In this document: piece by piece, positions 52,196-61,357 of the stretch
Numbering within the stretch: position 1 is the first letter of the stretch
Layout: each line of letters opens with the position of its first letter
DNA from: Flavobacterium sp. TR2
Lineage (GTDB): Bacteria; Bacteroidota; Bacteroidia; Flavobacteriales; Flavobacteriaceae
DNA: 64,000 nt
Assembly (NCBI RefSeq): GCF_025252405.1
Contig: NZ_CP104307.1
Span: forward strand, 4,526,001 to 4,590,000
Reading direction: 5' to 3'
The notes under the pieces: generated by a model
Databases searched by the model: none
Seen by the model: the letters and a program-made list of their open reading frames with translations, nothing else
Told to the model about the DNA's origin: nothing
Made by a program: the position numbers and the translations under genes

Positions 52196-53368
52196 TTAAT
52201 CAATTGGTAAAATTGTTACTGACGCACCTTTTTTAATGCTTTCAGTATCATGCGGGACAATGACCAAACCATTTGCTACAGCAAAAGAATTCAGCATTGA
52301 AGATCCCTGTCCTTGTAAGATTTCAACGCTAGTTTCATTGTATAATGCTTTCAAGAAAAGAGTTTTTCCCGTATCATTTGCTATTGCATTATCTAATTTT
52401 CGAACAATTTTTGGCAAATGCGTATTAGAAAACCCCATTTTGTTTTTGACTGCAGGATATACGTAAATATAAAAATTAGTCAGTGACGAAGCTGGGTTTC
52501 CTGGCAATGCAAAAACCAGCGTATCTTTTTTGGCGCCAAAAAACATCGGTTTTCCGGGTTTCTGATTGATCTTGTAAAAAAGCTCTTCTACGCCATTTTT
52601 CAACAATGCCTCTTTCACAAAATCATAATCTCCAACTGAAATGCCGCCAGAAACCAAAACAATATCATTCTTTTTAAGAATTGATTTCAATGCTTGCTTA
52701 GTCGCTTTTAAATTGTCTTTAACTGTATGAATTTTAATTTTATCAATTCCGATAGTTTGCAAAGCAGCTTGCAGCATAACGGAGTTGCTTTCGTATATTT
52801 TTCCTTTTGAAAGTTTTTTTCCTAGCTTTACCAATTCATTCCCTGTGACTAAAATTGCCACTTTCGGCTTTTTATAAACTGTAATTTCTGTTATTCCTAA
52901 ACACGCTAAAAAGCCAATTGCGGCAGGAGTAATTAAGGTATTAGCGTCAAAAACAACATCTTCCTCATTAATTTGTTCCCCTTTACCTCTTACATTGGAA
53001 AAAGGTTCTGGCATTTTTGCAATCAAAATCGAATCTCCGTTTACCATCACGTCTTCCTGCATTACTACCGTATCTGCACTGTTTGGAACGTATGCGCCTG
53101 TAAATATGCGTACAGCTTGATTTTCTTTTAATTTTATATTGGCATGATCTCCTGCCTGAGAAATTCCGACTACATCAAATTGATGTCTTCGCGAATGGAT
53201 AAAAGCATAACCATCCATTGCTGACTGGCGAAACGGAGGCATCGAAATTGGCGAATAAATTGTTTCTGCCAAAATATATCCCAGTGCCTTACGCACAGAA
53301 ATTTTTTGAGTTGACAAAGTTGAACTATTTGCAGCGACAATTTCTAAAGCTTCTTTTACTTCTATCAT
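52196..53368 (-). CDS. moeA: Molybdopterin molybdotransferase MoeA
   Basis: The 390-residue protein inserts molybdate into adenylated molybdopterin. LAETIYSPISMPPFRQSAMDGYAF near 31-54 has the family signature, and IFTGAYVPNSADTVVMQEDV near 88 matches. VLVSGGISVGDYDFVKEALL near 238 and LVFALPGNPASSLTNFYIYV near 289 complete the site. It is the first gene of the leftward cofactor set. Upstream it faces a 764-base gap before the cysteine-rich second leader frame. Confidence 0.95.
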   Translation of the reverse strand: MIEVKEALEIVAANSSTLSTQKISVRKALGYILAETIYSPISMPPFRQSAMDGYAFIHSRRHQFDVVGISQAGDHANIKLKENQAVRIFTGAYVPNSADTVVMQEDVMVNGDSILIAKMPEPFSNVRGKGEQINEEDVVFDANTLITPAAIGFLACLGITEITVYKKPKVAILVTGNELVKLGKKLSKGKIYESNSVMLQAALQTIGIDKIKIHTVKDNLKATKQALKSILKKNDIVLVSGGISVGDYDFVKEALLKNGVEELFYKINQKPGKPMFFGAKKDTLVFALPGNPASSLTNFYIYVYPAVKNKMGFSNTHLPKIVRKLDNAIANDTGKTLFLKALYNETSVEILQGQGSSMLNSFAVANGLVIVPHDTESIKKGASVTILPID

Positions 53369-53773
53369 TTCTGTTAATTATAAAACTAAATAATAATACT
53401 TGATAAAAATATAAGTATTTATCGTTAGGTTGGTTAAAAAATTTATTATTTCTTTTGGTACTATAAAATTACTCTAATTTATTCAAAATCAACTTTAAAA
53501 TTTTAGCGTAGATTTTACAAATAAATAGGCAAAACATTCATTTAAGGCTTTTTTGGCTCGTTTAAACCATTAAAAAATCTTTATAGAGTTATTTTAAAGC
53601 TTCAAAACAAACGTAAAAATACTACAATTTAGGTTCGGAAATAAAATTCTTTTTAACATTTTTACAGAACCTAAATTTCTTATGATACGCCTGAAAATAA
53701 GGCATGAACATAAATCCTCCATTTATTTCGGTCCTCACAGCAGCATATTTTTCAAAAAAAACTTCACAAACTT

Positions 53774-53803
53774 TTGGTTTTTATTATATAAAATTTAACT
53801 TTG
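53774..53803 (+). promoter_or_regulatory. Promoter of the SusC/sulfatase operon
   Basis: TTG (53774-53776), 19 bases, then TAACTTTG (53796-53803), a full match to the Bacteroidota consensus. Transcription should begin near 53810, giving a leader of about 490 nt before the SusC ATG. From 53369 to 53773 I see no feature. Confidence 0.75.
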
Positions 53804-53857
53804 TCTATAGGATTAGTAGAGTTTAAAATAATATTTCAAACCATAAAAACTATTATT

Positions 53858-53944
53858 GTGAAAACAACAGAAAGCATATTACATTTCATTCTTCCTAAAA
53901 AGTACACTTATAACACTTTTTGTTATATGTGTATCTGTTGTTAA
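53858..53944 (+). CDS. Leader peptide 1, cysteine-rich (28 residues)
   Basis: A short frame starts at GTG and reads MKTTESILHFILPKKY, then ends TYNTFCYMCICC and TAA. Four of its last seven residues are Cys, and the last two codons before the stop are both TGT. It starts about 48 nt after the predicted transcription start. A nested ATG gives MCICC as a still shorter alternative. Cysteine is rare in such proteins, so a C-terminal cluster in a leader ahead of sulfatase genes looks like a device for sensing Cys-tRNA charging. No protein product is expected to act by itself. Confidence 0.5.
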   Translation: MKTTESILHFILPKKYTYNTFCYMCICC

Positions 53945-54132
53945 TACTCTGCTTTTATTCTTTTTGCTTTGAGGTTTTGCATCAAAGTAAATTTCTAAGA
54001 AAACACCACCAAAAATATTTTACTGAATTTAAACCAAAAATCTCTCCTATGCCCGTAAGTGCATTGGACGGATTCTTGAAATGATACCTATTATCCAACA
54101 AATTAAATGACTAACAACTAAAAAAATCAAAA

Positions 54133-54165
54133 ATGAAAATAATGCAAACGTGTTGCTGTAAATAA
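54133..54165 (+). CDS. Leader peptide 2, MKIMQTCCCK
   Basis: A ten-codon frame starts at ATG (second in-frame ATG at 54142) and reads MKIMQTCCCK with three Cys codons in a row (TGT TGC TGT) two codons before the stop. The stop is 6 bases before a perfect 10-bp hairpin. This codon run is hard to explain by chance and is placed 133 bases before the SusC start. Poly-cysteine leader peptides that tie translation to cysteine level are known in mycobacteria (established). I infer an analogous role here. Confidence 0.6.
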   Translation: MKIMQTCCCK

Positions 54166-54170
54166 AAAAA

Positions 54171-54196
54171 GCCATTTCTGCGGCAACAGAAATGGC
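54171..54196 (+). promoter_or_regulatory. Leader hairpin next to leader peptide 2
   Basis: GCCATTTCTG/CAGAAATGGC is a perfect 10-bp stem with the loop CGGCAA, 6 bases after the leader stop codon. No T-tract follows, so it is not a simple intrinsic terminator; ribosome stalling at the Cys codons could change its folding, or expose a Rho site. Confidence 0.7.
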
Positions 54197-54238
54197 GAGG
54201 CTTAAAGAATATTTATCACTAAATCAAGAACACTTTTA

Positions 54239-54260
54239 GAGTGCTGTATAAACAGTGCTC
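54239..54260 (+). promoter_or_regulatory. Second leader hairpin before SusC
   Basis: GAGTGCTGT and ACAGTGCTC pair over 9 positions (two G-U) around ATAA. An alternative short stem CACT/AGTG (54231-54234 with 54240-54243) would compete with it. Confidence 0.45.
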
Positions 54261-54298
54261 AGGGCGTCTTGTTAATTACTTAAAACCAATACAAAGAA

Positions 54299-57200
54299 AT
54301 GAAAAAAAAGTTAAACATATACATACTGCTGTTTCTACTCTTCATAACGGCAGGAATACAAGCCCAAAATACTACCCCGCTTATTCAGTCAAAATTGGAT
54401 GGAACTGTTGTAGATGCTATTACAAATCAACCTGTTATAGGAGCTTCAGTTACCATTAAAGGAACAACTCACGGTGTAGTTACAGATGCTGAAGGAAAAT
54501 TTTATTTTCAGACAGGACAAAAATTCCCTTATACGTTGATTGTAAGCTACATTGGATATAAAAAACTGGAAGTAATTGTAGAGAAAAATCCAGTTATCAT
54601 TAATCTTAAAGAAGAGCGTCAGGAACTAGATGAATTGGTAGTTGTGGGATACGGAACCCAAAAGAGAAAAGACATTACGGGTTCTGTAGCTTCAGTTCCA
54701 AAAGCCAATTTATCTCAAGTGACTTCTTCTGCCGATAATCTTTTAAGAGGTGCCGTTGCAGGAGTTGTAGTTACGCAAAGTTCAGGTCGCCCGGGTGCAT
54801 CTTCGAGTGTCCGCATACGTGGAGGAAACTCTATTACTGCTGGTAATGAGCCTCTGTATGTTGTTGACGGAATTTTAATTTACAATGACAACAGCAACAG
54901 TGGCGCGGGCGTGACCTATGCGGGTGCAACTGTAAACGTTCTTTCTACTATAAATCCAGCCGATATTGAGTCTATCGAGGTTCTAAAAGACGCTTCGGCA
55001 ACTGCAATTTATGGTTCTCGCGGTGCGAATGGGGTGGTCATTATTACAACTAAAAAAGGAACAAAAGGTCAAGATAACATTTCATATCAAGGCTATTTCG
55101 GATTCCAAAATATTTCAAAAAAACTTAAGCTGATGAATGCCAGCGAATGGGCAAGTTTAAGAAACGACGTTCAGGCAAGCATTGGCCAAGCTCCTTCTTT
55201 TTCTCCTCAACAAATTGAAGCGTTAAAAACTTCTGGGAACTACGATTGGCAGTCTGCAGCATTCGTAACTGCTGCTCCGGTACAAAACCATAATCTATCT
55301 TTTTCTGGCGGAGACGAGAAATCAAGATATGCTGTTTCTGCTGGATATTTTGATCAAGACGGTATTGTTTTAGGCTCTGATTTTAAACGTATTTCGCTTC
55401 GAGCAAACTATGAACGAAATTATTCTCAAAAATTCAAATTCGGCGTAAATGCCAATTATACCAATTCTATTGCAAATGGCGTAGGCACAAATGGAGGCGC
55501 TTCTGCCGGAAGAAATCCAAATCCGCTTGTTAGTGTCGTTTTGACCGCTCCTGTTGTTCCTATCAAAAATGCAGACGGAACCTATAATGTAACCAATAAT
55601 CCTTATGCGACTTCTGTAAATGGCTATGTCCCAAATCCGATTAACGATTTGGAAAATACAATCAACGAAACGAAGCTAAACCGAACTCTAACCAGTTTAT
55701 TTGGCGAGTACAAATTCAATAAAGAACTGACTGCCAAAGTTGCTGTAAGCGGGGATGTTTTAAATACGAAACAAAATTATTATGCTCCTTCAAACACCAC
55801 TACTGGCGCAGGAACAAAAGGATTGGCTTCTATTGGAGAAAGACAGGTAAGTTCTGTTTTGAATGAAAACACACTGAATTACAACACACATTTTGGCGAA
55901 AACCATAAATTCTCAGCTTTGGGAGGTTACACGCTACAGTACACAAAAGGCGAAGTTGTAAATGCTGGCGCTCAAACTTTTGTTAATGATGCCAATACTT
56001 ACAATGCGCTTCAAGATGGTGTAGCGGTAAAACCTTATAGTGAAGCTTACGAAAGTGTTTTGAAATCTTGGCTGGCTAGAATAAACTATTCGTATAAAGG
56101 AAAATACAATTTTACCCTATCAGGAAGAGCAGACGGTTCTTCTAGATTTGGTTCTGAATCACTTTGGGGCTACTTTCCTTCTGCTGGATTTTCTTGGAAT
56201 ATTACAGACGAAGAATTTGCCAACAACATTAAAGGCGTAACCGAAGCAAAACTTAGAATTACAGCAGGAACAACAGGAAACCAAGAAATTGGAAACTATC
56301 TTCCTCTGGCTTCAATGGGATCTGTAAATTATTCTTTTGGAGGAACATTGTACACAGGTCTGGCCCCTACCCGACTGGCAAACCCTGATTTGAGATGGGA
56401 AAAAACAAATCAGTATAATGTTGGATTGGATTTGTCTTTACTAGACCGAAGAATCAATTTTGTTTTTGATGTGTATTATAAAAAGACAAAAGATTTATTG
56501 ATCAACGTTCCTGTGCCATTGAGTTCAGGTTATGCAACAGTGCTTCAAAACATTGGTGGCGTTGAAAATAAAGGTTTTGAGGTTGGTTTAACAACTGAAA
56601 ACATTAAAACAGAAAACTTCGCTTGGAACTCCAACATCGTGTTTTCTTTAAACCGAAATAAAGTTACAGAAATTGGAAATGGCGTAGATCAGTTTTTCCC
56701 TGTCGTGCCAAACGGTTCTTTGTTGCAGCAGCAGCCCGTTACTGTAAAAGTAGGACTGCCTTTGGGAACTTTCTGGGGATATAAAACCAACGGAATTTTC
56801 CAGACTCAGGAAGAAGTTAACACGCAGCCAAAAATCAACAGTTTGGCAAATACGAAAGTGGGAGACAGAAAATATGTAGATACCAATGGAGATGGCGTAA
56901 TTACCGCTCTCGACAAAGGAAATTTAGGCACTTCCCAACCCAAATTTGTCGGAAGTTTTAGCAACACGGTTTCGTACAACGATTTTGATCTGAATTTCTC
57001 TTTTCAAGGAGCTTATGGCGGAAAAATATTCAATGCTTTAAATCAGCAGTTAGAAATTTCTACACTTGGAACTAATGCCGCAGCCACTCTGAATGACCGC
57101 TGGACACCAACAAATCCAAGTAATGAAATTCCGAGAGCTTCAAGTTCTCCGTTAGGAATCGTTTCTGAACGCTATGTAGAAGATGCTTCTTTCTTACGAT

Positions 57201-57430
57201 TAAAATTAATCACCTTAGGATACACTTTACCAAAAAGCGTTTCTAAAAAATTGGGAACAAAAAGCGTAAAAATCTACATCTCAGCAGAAAACCTAATTAC
57301 ATGGACCAAATACACTGGCTATGATCCAGAGGTAAGTTCATACGAACAAAACAACTTATATCCGGGAATTGACTTTGGCTCTTATCCAAACTCCAAAACA
57401 TTCATCTCGGGCTTGAACGTAACTTTTTAA
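54299..57430 (+). CDS. SusC/RagA-family TonB-dependent outer-membrane transporter
   Basis: The 1043-residue protein has a signal peptide (LNIYILLFLLFITAGIQAQ), a carboxypeptidase-D-like regulatory domain (about 33-110; GASVTIKGTTHGVVTDAEGKFYF), and the TonB plug opened by DELVVVGYGTQKRKDITGSV near 118. The plug has SSSVRIRGGNSITAGNEPLYVVDG near 170 and ATAIYGSRGANGVVIITTK near 235. The remainder is a beta-barrel ending LNVTF. It imports a large ligand with its SusD partner, 16 bases downstream. Sulfatase genes after it point to a sulfated ligand. Confidence 0.95.
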   Translation: MKKKLNIYILLFLLFITAGIQAQNTTPLIQSKLDGTVVDAITNQPVIGASVTIKGTTHGVVTDAEGKFYFQTGQKFPYTLIVSYIGYKKLEVIVEKNPVIINLKEERQELDELVVVGYGTQKRKDITGSVASVPKANLSQVTSSADNLLRGAVAGVVVTQSSGRPGASSSVRIRGGNSITAGNEPLYVVDGILIYNDNSNSGAGVTYAGATVNVLSTINPADIESIEVLKDASATAIYGSRGANGVVIITTKKGTKGQDNISYQGYFGFQNISKKLKLMNASEWASLRNDVQASIGQAPSFSPQQIEALKTSGNYDWQSAAFVTAAPVQNHNLSFSGGDEKSRYAVSAGYFDQDGIVLGSDFKRISLRANYERNYSQKFKFGVNANYTNSIANGVGTNGGASAGRNPNPLVSVVLTAPVVPIKNADGTYNVTNNPYATSVNGYVPNPINDLENTINETKLNRTLTSLFGEYKFNKELTAKVAVSGDVLNTKQNYYAPSNTTTGAGTKGLASIGERQVSSVLNENTLNYNTHFGENHKFSALGGYTLQYTKGEVVNAGAQTFVNDANTYNALQDGVAVKPYSEAYESVLKSWLARINYSYKGKYNFTLSGRADGSSRFGSESLWGYFPSAGFSWNITDEEFANNIKGVTEAKLRITAGTTGNQEIGNYLPLASMGSVNYSFGGTLYTGLAPTRLANPDLRWEKTNQYNVGLDLSLLDRRINFVFDVYYKKTKDLLINVPVPLSSGYATVLQNIGGVENKGFEVGLTTENIKTENFAWNSNIVFSLNRNKVTEIGNGVDQFFPVVPNGSLLQQQPVTVKVGLPLGTFWGYKTNGIFQTQEEVNTQPKINSLANTKVGDRKYVDTNGDGVITALDKGNLGTSQPKFVGSFSNTVSYNDFDLNFSFQGAYGGKIFNALNQQLEISTLGTNAAATLNDRWTPTNPSNEIPRASSSPLGIVSERYVEDASFLRLKLITLGYTLPKSVSKKLGTKSVKIYISAENLITWTKYTGYDPEVSSYEQNNLYPGIDFGSYPNSKTFISGLNVTF

Positions 57431-57446
57431 GTAAAAAAATATCAAA

Positions 57447-58919
57447 ATGAAAAAGATAATCATAACATTCCTTTTAAGTGCCGGTCTATTGGCATCGTGC
57501 ACCGATCTTGAGGTAACGCCTACCTCTTTTGTCACAGAAGACAATTATTTTGTCACTCAAGATGATGCTACTGCAAGTGTAACCGCTGTTTACGCCTCTT
57601 TAAGCCTTGATCCGGGCGAACAGAGTTTATTTGGCCGAAATCTCTATTTCTTAACCGACATGGGATCTGATTACGCAGCTGCAGGAGTTTCTGCTACAAA
57701 CCCGCAAGTTAGGGCAATGAGCAGTTTGACGCACGATGCTACTAACGACCGCGTTCAGGTAGCATGGAGACAAATTTACAATGGAATTAATCGAGCCAAC
57801 GTTTCGATTGACAATATTCCGAAAGTATCTGGCTCAGAAGTCATCAAGACGAGATTGATCAATGAAGCAAAATTCATTAGAGCATTGCTATATTTTCAGG
57901 CAGTTCGTCTTTGGGGCGGAGTTCCGATTGTGCTGCATGAAGCGACTTCTATCAATTTAGGAGATTTAAAAACAAATCGTTCCACAGCTGACGAAGTTTA
58001 CAATCAAATCATTAAAGACTTGACTGATGCTGAAGCTTTACCCAAAACATACACAGCGGCAGATGCTGGACGCGCTACTTCGGGAGCTGCAAAAGCTATT
58101 TTGGCAAAAGTATATCTGACTAGAAAAGACTGGCCAAATGCAATTGCAAAATCAAGAGAAGTTATAAACGGCGGTTATGGATATGCCTTATTTGAAGATT
58201 TTCAGGATATATTCACTAAAACCAAAAAGAACGGGAAAGAGCATATTTTCTCTGTTCAATTTGAGCCAAATCAAGCTGGAAATGGTTCTAGCGGAAGCAC
58301 TTTTCAAGCTACTTCTTTTACTGGATTTACAGCAACAGAACCGGCAGATATTGTCTCAGACGTTGCTTTGTTTTACGATATCTATGCCCCTGGAGACAAG
58401 AGAAGAGATGTAAGCTATGCCAAACAACTGCTAAATCCTGCAACAGGAACGCTTTATACTTTTCCGAAGCCAATCTTCAAAAAATATTTGGATTTAAGCA
58501 ATCTCGCAACGCCTTCCAATGTTGCCATCAACTTTCCGGTTATTCGCTATGCAGACATCCTTTTGTCTTTAGCGGAAGCGATAAATGAACAAAGCGGACC
58601 AACTGCAGAATCGTATGAATTGATTAACCAAGTAAGAAGAAGAGCTTTTGGAAAAGCCATTACAACACCAGATGCCTCTGTTGATTTGGTTGGATTAAAC
58701 CAAACCAGTTTTAGAGCTGCAATTCAGGAAGAACGCAAAAAAGAATTTGTTCAGGAAGGACAGCGCTGGTACGATTTGGTAAGATGGGGAACATTGGTTA
58801 CCGAAGTTAAAAAAGTAACGGCTAAAAACTCGGTTTCAGAGCGCAATAATCTGTACCCGATACCGCAAAGCGAAAGAAATATTAACCCTGACGGCTTGCC
58901 TCAGAATCCTGGATATTAG
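57447..58919 (+). CDS. SusD/RagB-family substrate-binding lipoprotein
   Basis: The 490-residue protein has a lipobox (SAGLLASC) and the SusD start TDLEVTPTSFVTEDNYF. WRQIYNGINRANVSIDNIP near 107, NEAKFIRALLYFQAVRLWGGVPIVL near 139 and ERKKEFVQEGQRWYDLVRWGTL near 434 are conserved blocks. It ends RNINPDGLPQNPGY, as the family does. It forms the surface lid of the SusC transporter and binds the ligand outside the cell. The gene starts 16 bases after the SusC stop. Confidence 0.95.
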   Translation: MKKIIITFLLSAGLLASCTDLEVTPTSFVTEDNYFVTQDDATASVTAVYASLSLDPGEQSLFGRNLYFLTDMGSDYAAAGVSATNPQVRAMSSLTHDATNDRVQVAWRQIYNGINRANVSIDNIPKVSGSEVIKTRLINEAKFIRALLYFQAVRLWGGVPIVLHEATSINLGDLKTNRSTADEVYNQIIKDLTDAEALPKTYTAADAGRATSGAAKAILAKVYLTRKDWPNAIAKSREVINGGYGYALFEDFQDIFTKTKKNGKEHIFSVQFEPNQAGNGSSGSTFQATSFTGFTATEPADIVSDVALFYDIYAPGDKRRDVSYAKQLLNPATGTLYTFPKPIFKKYLDLSNLATPSNVAINFPVIRYADILLSLAEAINEQSGPTAESYELINQVRRRAFGKAITTPDASVDLVGLNQTSFRAAIQEERKKEFVQEGQRWYDLVRWGTLVTEVKKVTAKNSVSERNNLYPIPQSERNINPDGLPQNPGY

Positions 58920-58947
58920 TATTCAATGAAATATAAACACATAATCT

Positions 58948-59161
58948 TGTCATTTCGACGAAGGAGAAATCTCCGCAAGAAACTCGACAAAGATTTGCTA
59001 AGCTTTACGGAGCTACTCACAGAGATTTCTCCTTCGTCGAAATGACAAATAGAGACGAAATCAATCTTCTGACAATGAATACCCTAGCCCCGATAGAAGT
59101 GAAAATCCTTTTGTGGCGGGGTTCGCCACAAAAGATTGCAACGGATAGCGGGATTAGCTCC
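58948..59161. repeat. 25-bp perfect inverted repeat plus GGGCTATCCG-family copy
   Basis: A 25-base arm starting TGTCATTTCGACGAAGGAGA (58948-58972) has its exact complement at 59023-59047, with a 50-base loop. From 59083, sequence with CCTTTTGTGGCG, GCCACAAAAGATTGCAACGGATAGCG is the inverted copy of the repeat at 27112. The 294-base gap between SusD and the sulfatase has no gene. It could end or weaken transcription inside the operon. Confidence 0.8.
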
Positions 59162-59213
59162 TAAAAAAACAAAATATTATTTGAAAACCTTTTAACTAAA
59201 AAAATTATACACT

Positions 59214-61130
59214 ATGAAAAATTTAAAAAATAGCATCTCAATCAAAGGCTCTAAGAAGGGGCTTTTGCTTACCGCTTTCTTAATTGCTCAATTAGGATTT
59301 GCACAAGAAAATACAGAATTTAAAGGAACCATAGGAAAAACTTTGGCCGATTCCAAAGAATATTGGCCAGATCCCGTTACGGCACCAAAAGGCGCTCCGA
59401 ATGTGGTTTGGATTTTATTGGATGATGTAGGATTTGGAGCTTCAAGCGCATTTGGAGGTTTAATCAACACGCCTACTTTTGATAATCTGGCAAACAATGG
59501 TTTACGTTACACAAACTTCCATACAACTGCAATTTGCGCTCCTACCCGTGCAGCATTATTGACAGGAAGAAATTCAGGAAGAGTTCATGTAAGCGGATTT
59601 TCGCACACCATTTTATCAGCAGGTTTCCCAGGTTGGGACGGTAGAATCCCTTCTGATAAAGGAACCATTGCAGAGATTTTGCGTGACAATGGCTATAATA
59701 CTTTCGCCGTTGGAAAATATGGCGTTACGCCAGACGAAGATGCCACAGATGCAGGTCCGTTTGACAGATGGCCAACTGGAAAAGGTTTCGATCATTTCTA
59801 CGGATTTTTAGGTTCTCAAACCGACCAATACAATCCTGATTTGGTAGAAGATCAAGTTCATATAAAACCAGATGGGCGCCATTTGAATGAATTAATTACT
59901 GATAAAGCCATCAGCTACATTCAGAAGCAGCAGAAAGCGGCACCTGGAAAACCATTTTTCTTATATTATGCACCGGGAGCAGTTCATGCACCTCATCAGG
60001 TAGCAGAAAAATGGGTTGAACCATACAAAGGCAAATTTGACGAAGGTTGGGATGTTTACCGCGAAAAAGTTTTGGCTAACCAAAAGAAACTAGGAATATT
60101 TCCTCAAAACGCAGGACTTCCAGATCGTAACGCCTTAATTACAGAATGGAAAAAACTGACTCCTGACCAAAAGAAAGTATACGCTAGATTCATGGAAGTT
60201 TACGCTGGATTCTTGACGTATACCGATTACGAAATTGGAAGAGTTGTTTATTATTTAAAACAAAGCGGACAGCTTGACAATACTTTAATCTTTGTGGCCA
60301 TTGGCGATAATGGCGCAAGTAAAGAAGGCACTTTGCAAGGAACAATCAATCAGAGTTTATTTGCTCAAGGAAAAACAGACGAAGAGAACTTTCAAAGCAA
60401 TTTGAACAATATTGGGGAAATCGGAACAGCAAAAGGTTTAAACACCAATTATCCTTTAGGATGGGCTCAGGCAACAAATGCTCCTTTCAAAAACTGGAAA
60501 CAAGATGCCCATTCAGAAGGCGGAACTCGCAACCCATTGATTGTTTTTTATCCAAACGGAATTAAAGACAAAGGCGGCATTAGAAACCAATACAGCCACG
60601 TAACCGATTTGCTTCCTACTACTTTAGCCATTACTGGAATTAAAGCGCCAGAATATATCAAAGGAATCAAACAAGACATTATTCAAGGTTCATCATTTCA
60701 AGCTTCTTTAGATAATCCTAAAGCAGAATCGCTGCATAAAGTGCAGTACTACTACATTTTTGGAAACAGGGCCATTTATAAAGACGGATGGAAAGCTTCT
60801 GCCGCGCATTTGCCAGATTCTTTTGCTGTGAAAAAATCTTTAGGCAATAACGAGAAACCCGCTCCAAGCAATTTTGATACAGATGTTTGGGAATTGTACA
60901 ATCTAAACGAAGATTTTAACGAACGTAATAATCTGGCGAAAAAATATCCTGAAAAACTGGCTGAACTTCAAAAATTATTTGACGAGCAAGCCAAAGAAAA
61001 CAATCTATACCCATTGATTGACTGGCAGGATGTTTACAACAGAAGAATCCATAATACTGGTGCCGACAAAGGAAAAACAGTTTCTGACTTGATCAAACAG
61101 GCTACAAAACCTGGAGGAACAAATAACTAA
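59214..61130 (+). CDS. Exported arylsulfatase (type I sulfatase)
   Basis: The 638-residue protein has a signal peptide (LLTAFLIAQLGFAQ). Metal ligands are LLDDVGF (Asp70, Asp71). The formylglycine motif is ICAPTRAALLTGRNSG with Cys108 in the CxPxR form. VGKYGVTPDE near 157 and GDNGASKEGTLQGT near 353 hold further active-site residues. It cleaves sulfate esters in the periplasm or at the surface after Cys conversion by a maturase, which is not in the window. The long, arylsulfatase A-like architecture fits aryl or lipid sulfates better than polysaccharide sulfate, but the substrate is not proven. Confidence 0.93.
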   Translation: MKNLKNSISIKGSKKGLLLTAFLIAQLGFAQENTEFKGTIGKTLADSKEYWPDPVTAPKGAPNVVWILLDDVGFGASSAFGGLINTPTFDNLANNGLRYTNFHTTAICAPTRAALLTGRNSGRVHVSGFSHTILSAGFPGWDGRIPSDKGTIAEILRDNGYNTFAVGKYGVTPDEDATDAGPFDRWPTGKGFDHFYGFLGSQTDQYNPDLVEDQVHIKPDGRHLNELITDKAISYIQKQQKAAPGKPFFLYYAPGAVHAPHQVAEKWVEPYKGKFDEGWDVYREKVLANQKKLGIFPQNAGLPDRNALITEWKKLTPDQKKVYARFMEVYAGFLTYTDYEIGRVVYYLKQSGQLDNTLIFVAIGDNGASKEGTLQGTINQSLFAQGKTDEENFQSNLNNIGEIGTAKGLNTNYPLGWAQATNAPFKNWKQDAHSEGGTRNPLIVFYPNGIKDKGGIRNQYSHVTDLLPTTLAITGIKAPEYIKGIKQDIIQGSSFQASLDNPKAESLHKVQYYYIFGNRAIYKDGWKASAAHLPDSFAVKKSLGNNEKPAPSNFDTDVWELYNLNEDFNERNNLAKKYPEKLAELQKLFDEQAKENNLYPLIDWQDVYNRRIHNTGADKGKTVSDLIKQATKPGGTNN

Positions 61131-61139
61131 AATACATAA

Positions 61140-61214
61140 CCTGCAAGGTTTTCCAAACCTTGTAGGTTTCTACTAAAAAAACAAATACCTACAAGGTTTA
61201 AAAAACCTTGCAGG
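61140..61214. repeat. Hairpin repeat, GCAAGGTTTT family (copy 2)
   Basis: CCTGCAAGGTTTTCCAAACC and TTGTAGGT pair with ACCTACAAGGTTTAAAAAACC and TTGCAGG; related to 28139-28199. Confidence 0.8.
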
Positions 61215-61231
61215 ACATAAAATGAACGATT

Positions 61232-61351
61232 ATGAAACGAGTAGATTATGAAATTATCGGAAAAAAGATTGTCGTTGGGATAATCTTGTTCTTAGTTCCT
61301 CTGGCCATTCTTGCTGGCGGACTAGCAGTAGTAAATCAATTTTTAAAATAA
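61232..61351 (+). CDS. Small single-pass membrane protein (39 residues)
   Basis: The frame reads MKRVDYEIIGKKIVVGIILF, then LVPLAILAGGLAVVNQFLK. A charged N-terminus is followed by one hydrophobic helix (residues 13-34) with a GG pair, so it is a one-helix membrane peptide with an N-in orientation by charge. It begins 102 bases after the sulfatase stop and ends 6 bases before the sterol-desaturase-family gene, so it is inside the operon. No family is known to me. A role as a subunit or stabiliser of the neighbouring membrane oxygenase is plausible. Confidence 0.6.
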   Translation: MKRVDYEIIGKKIVVGIILFLVPLAILAGGLAVVNQFLK

Positions 61352-61357
61352 GAAATC

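Noticed and set aside
54171..54196. Intrinsic terminator before SusC
   Set aside because: The stem is strong but no T-run follows (GAGGCTTAAAG), so classical termination is not supported; kept as a regulatory hairpin.
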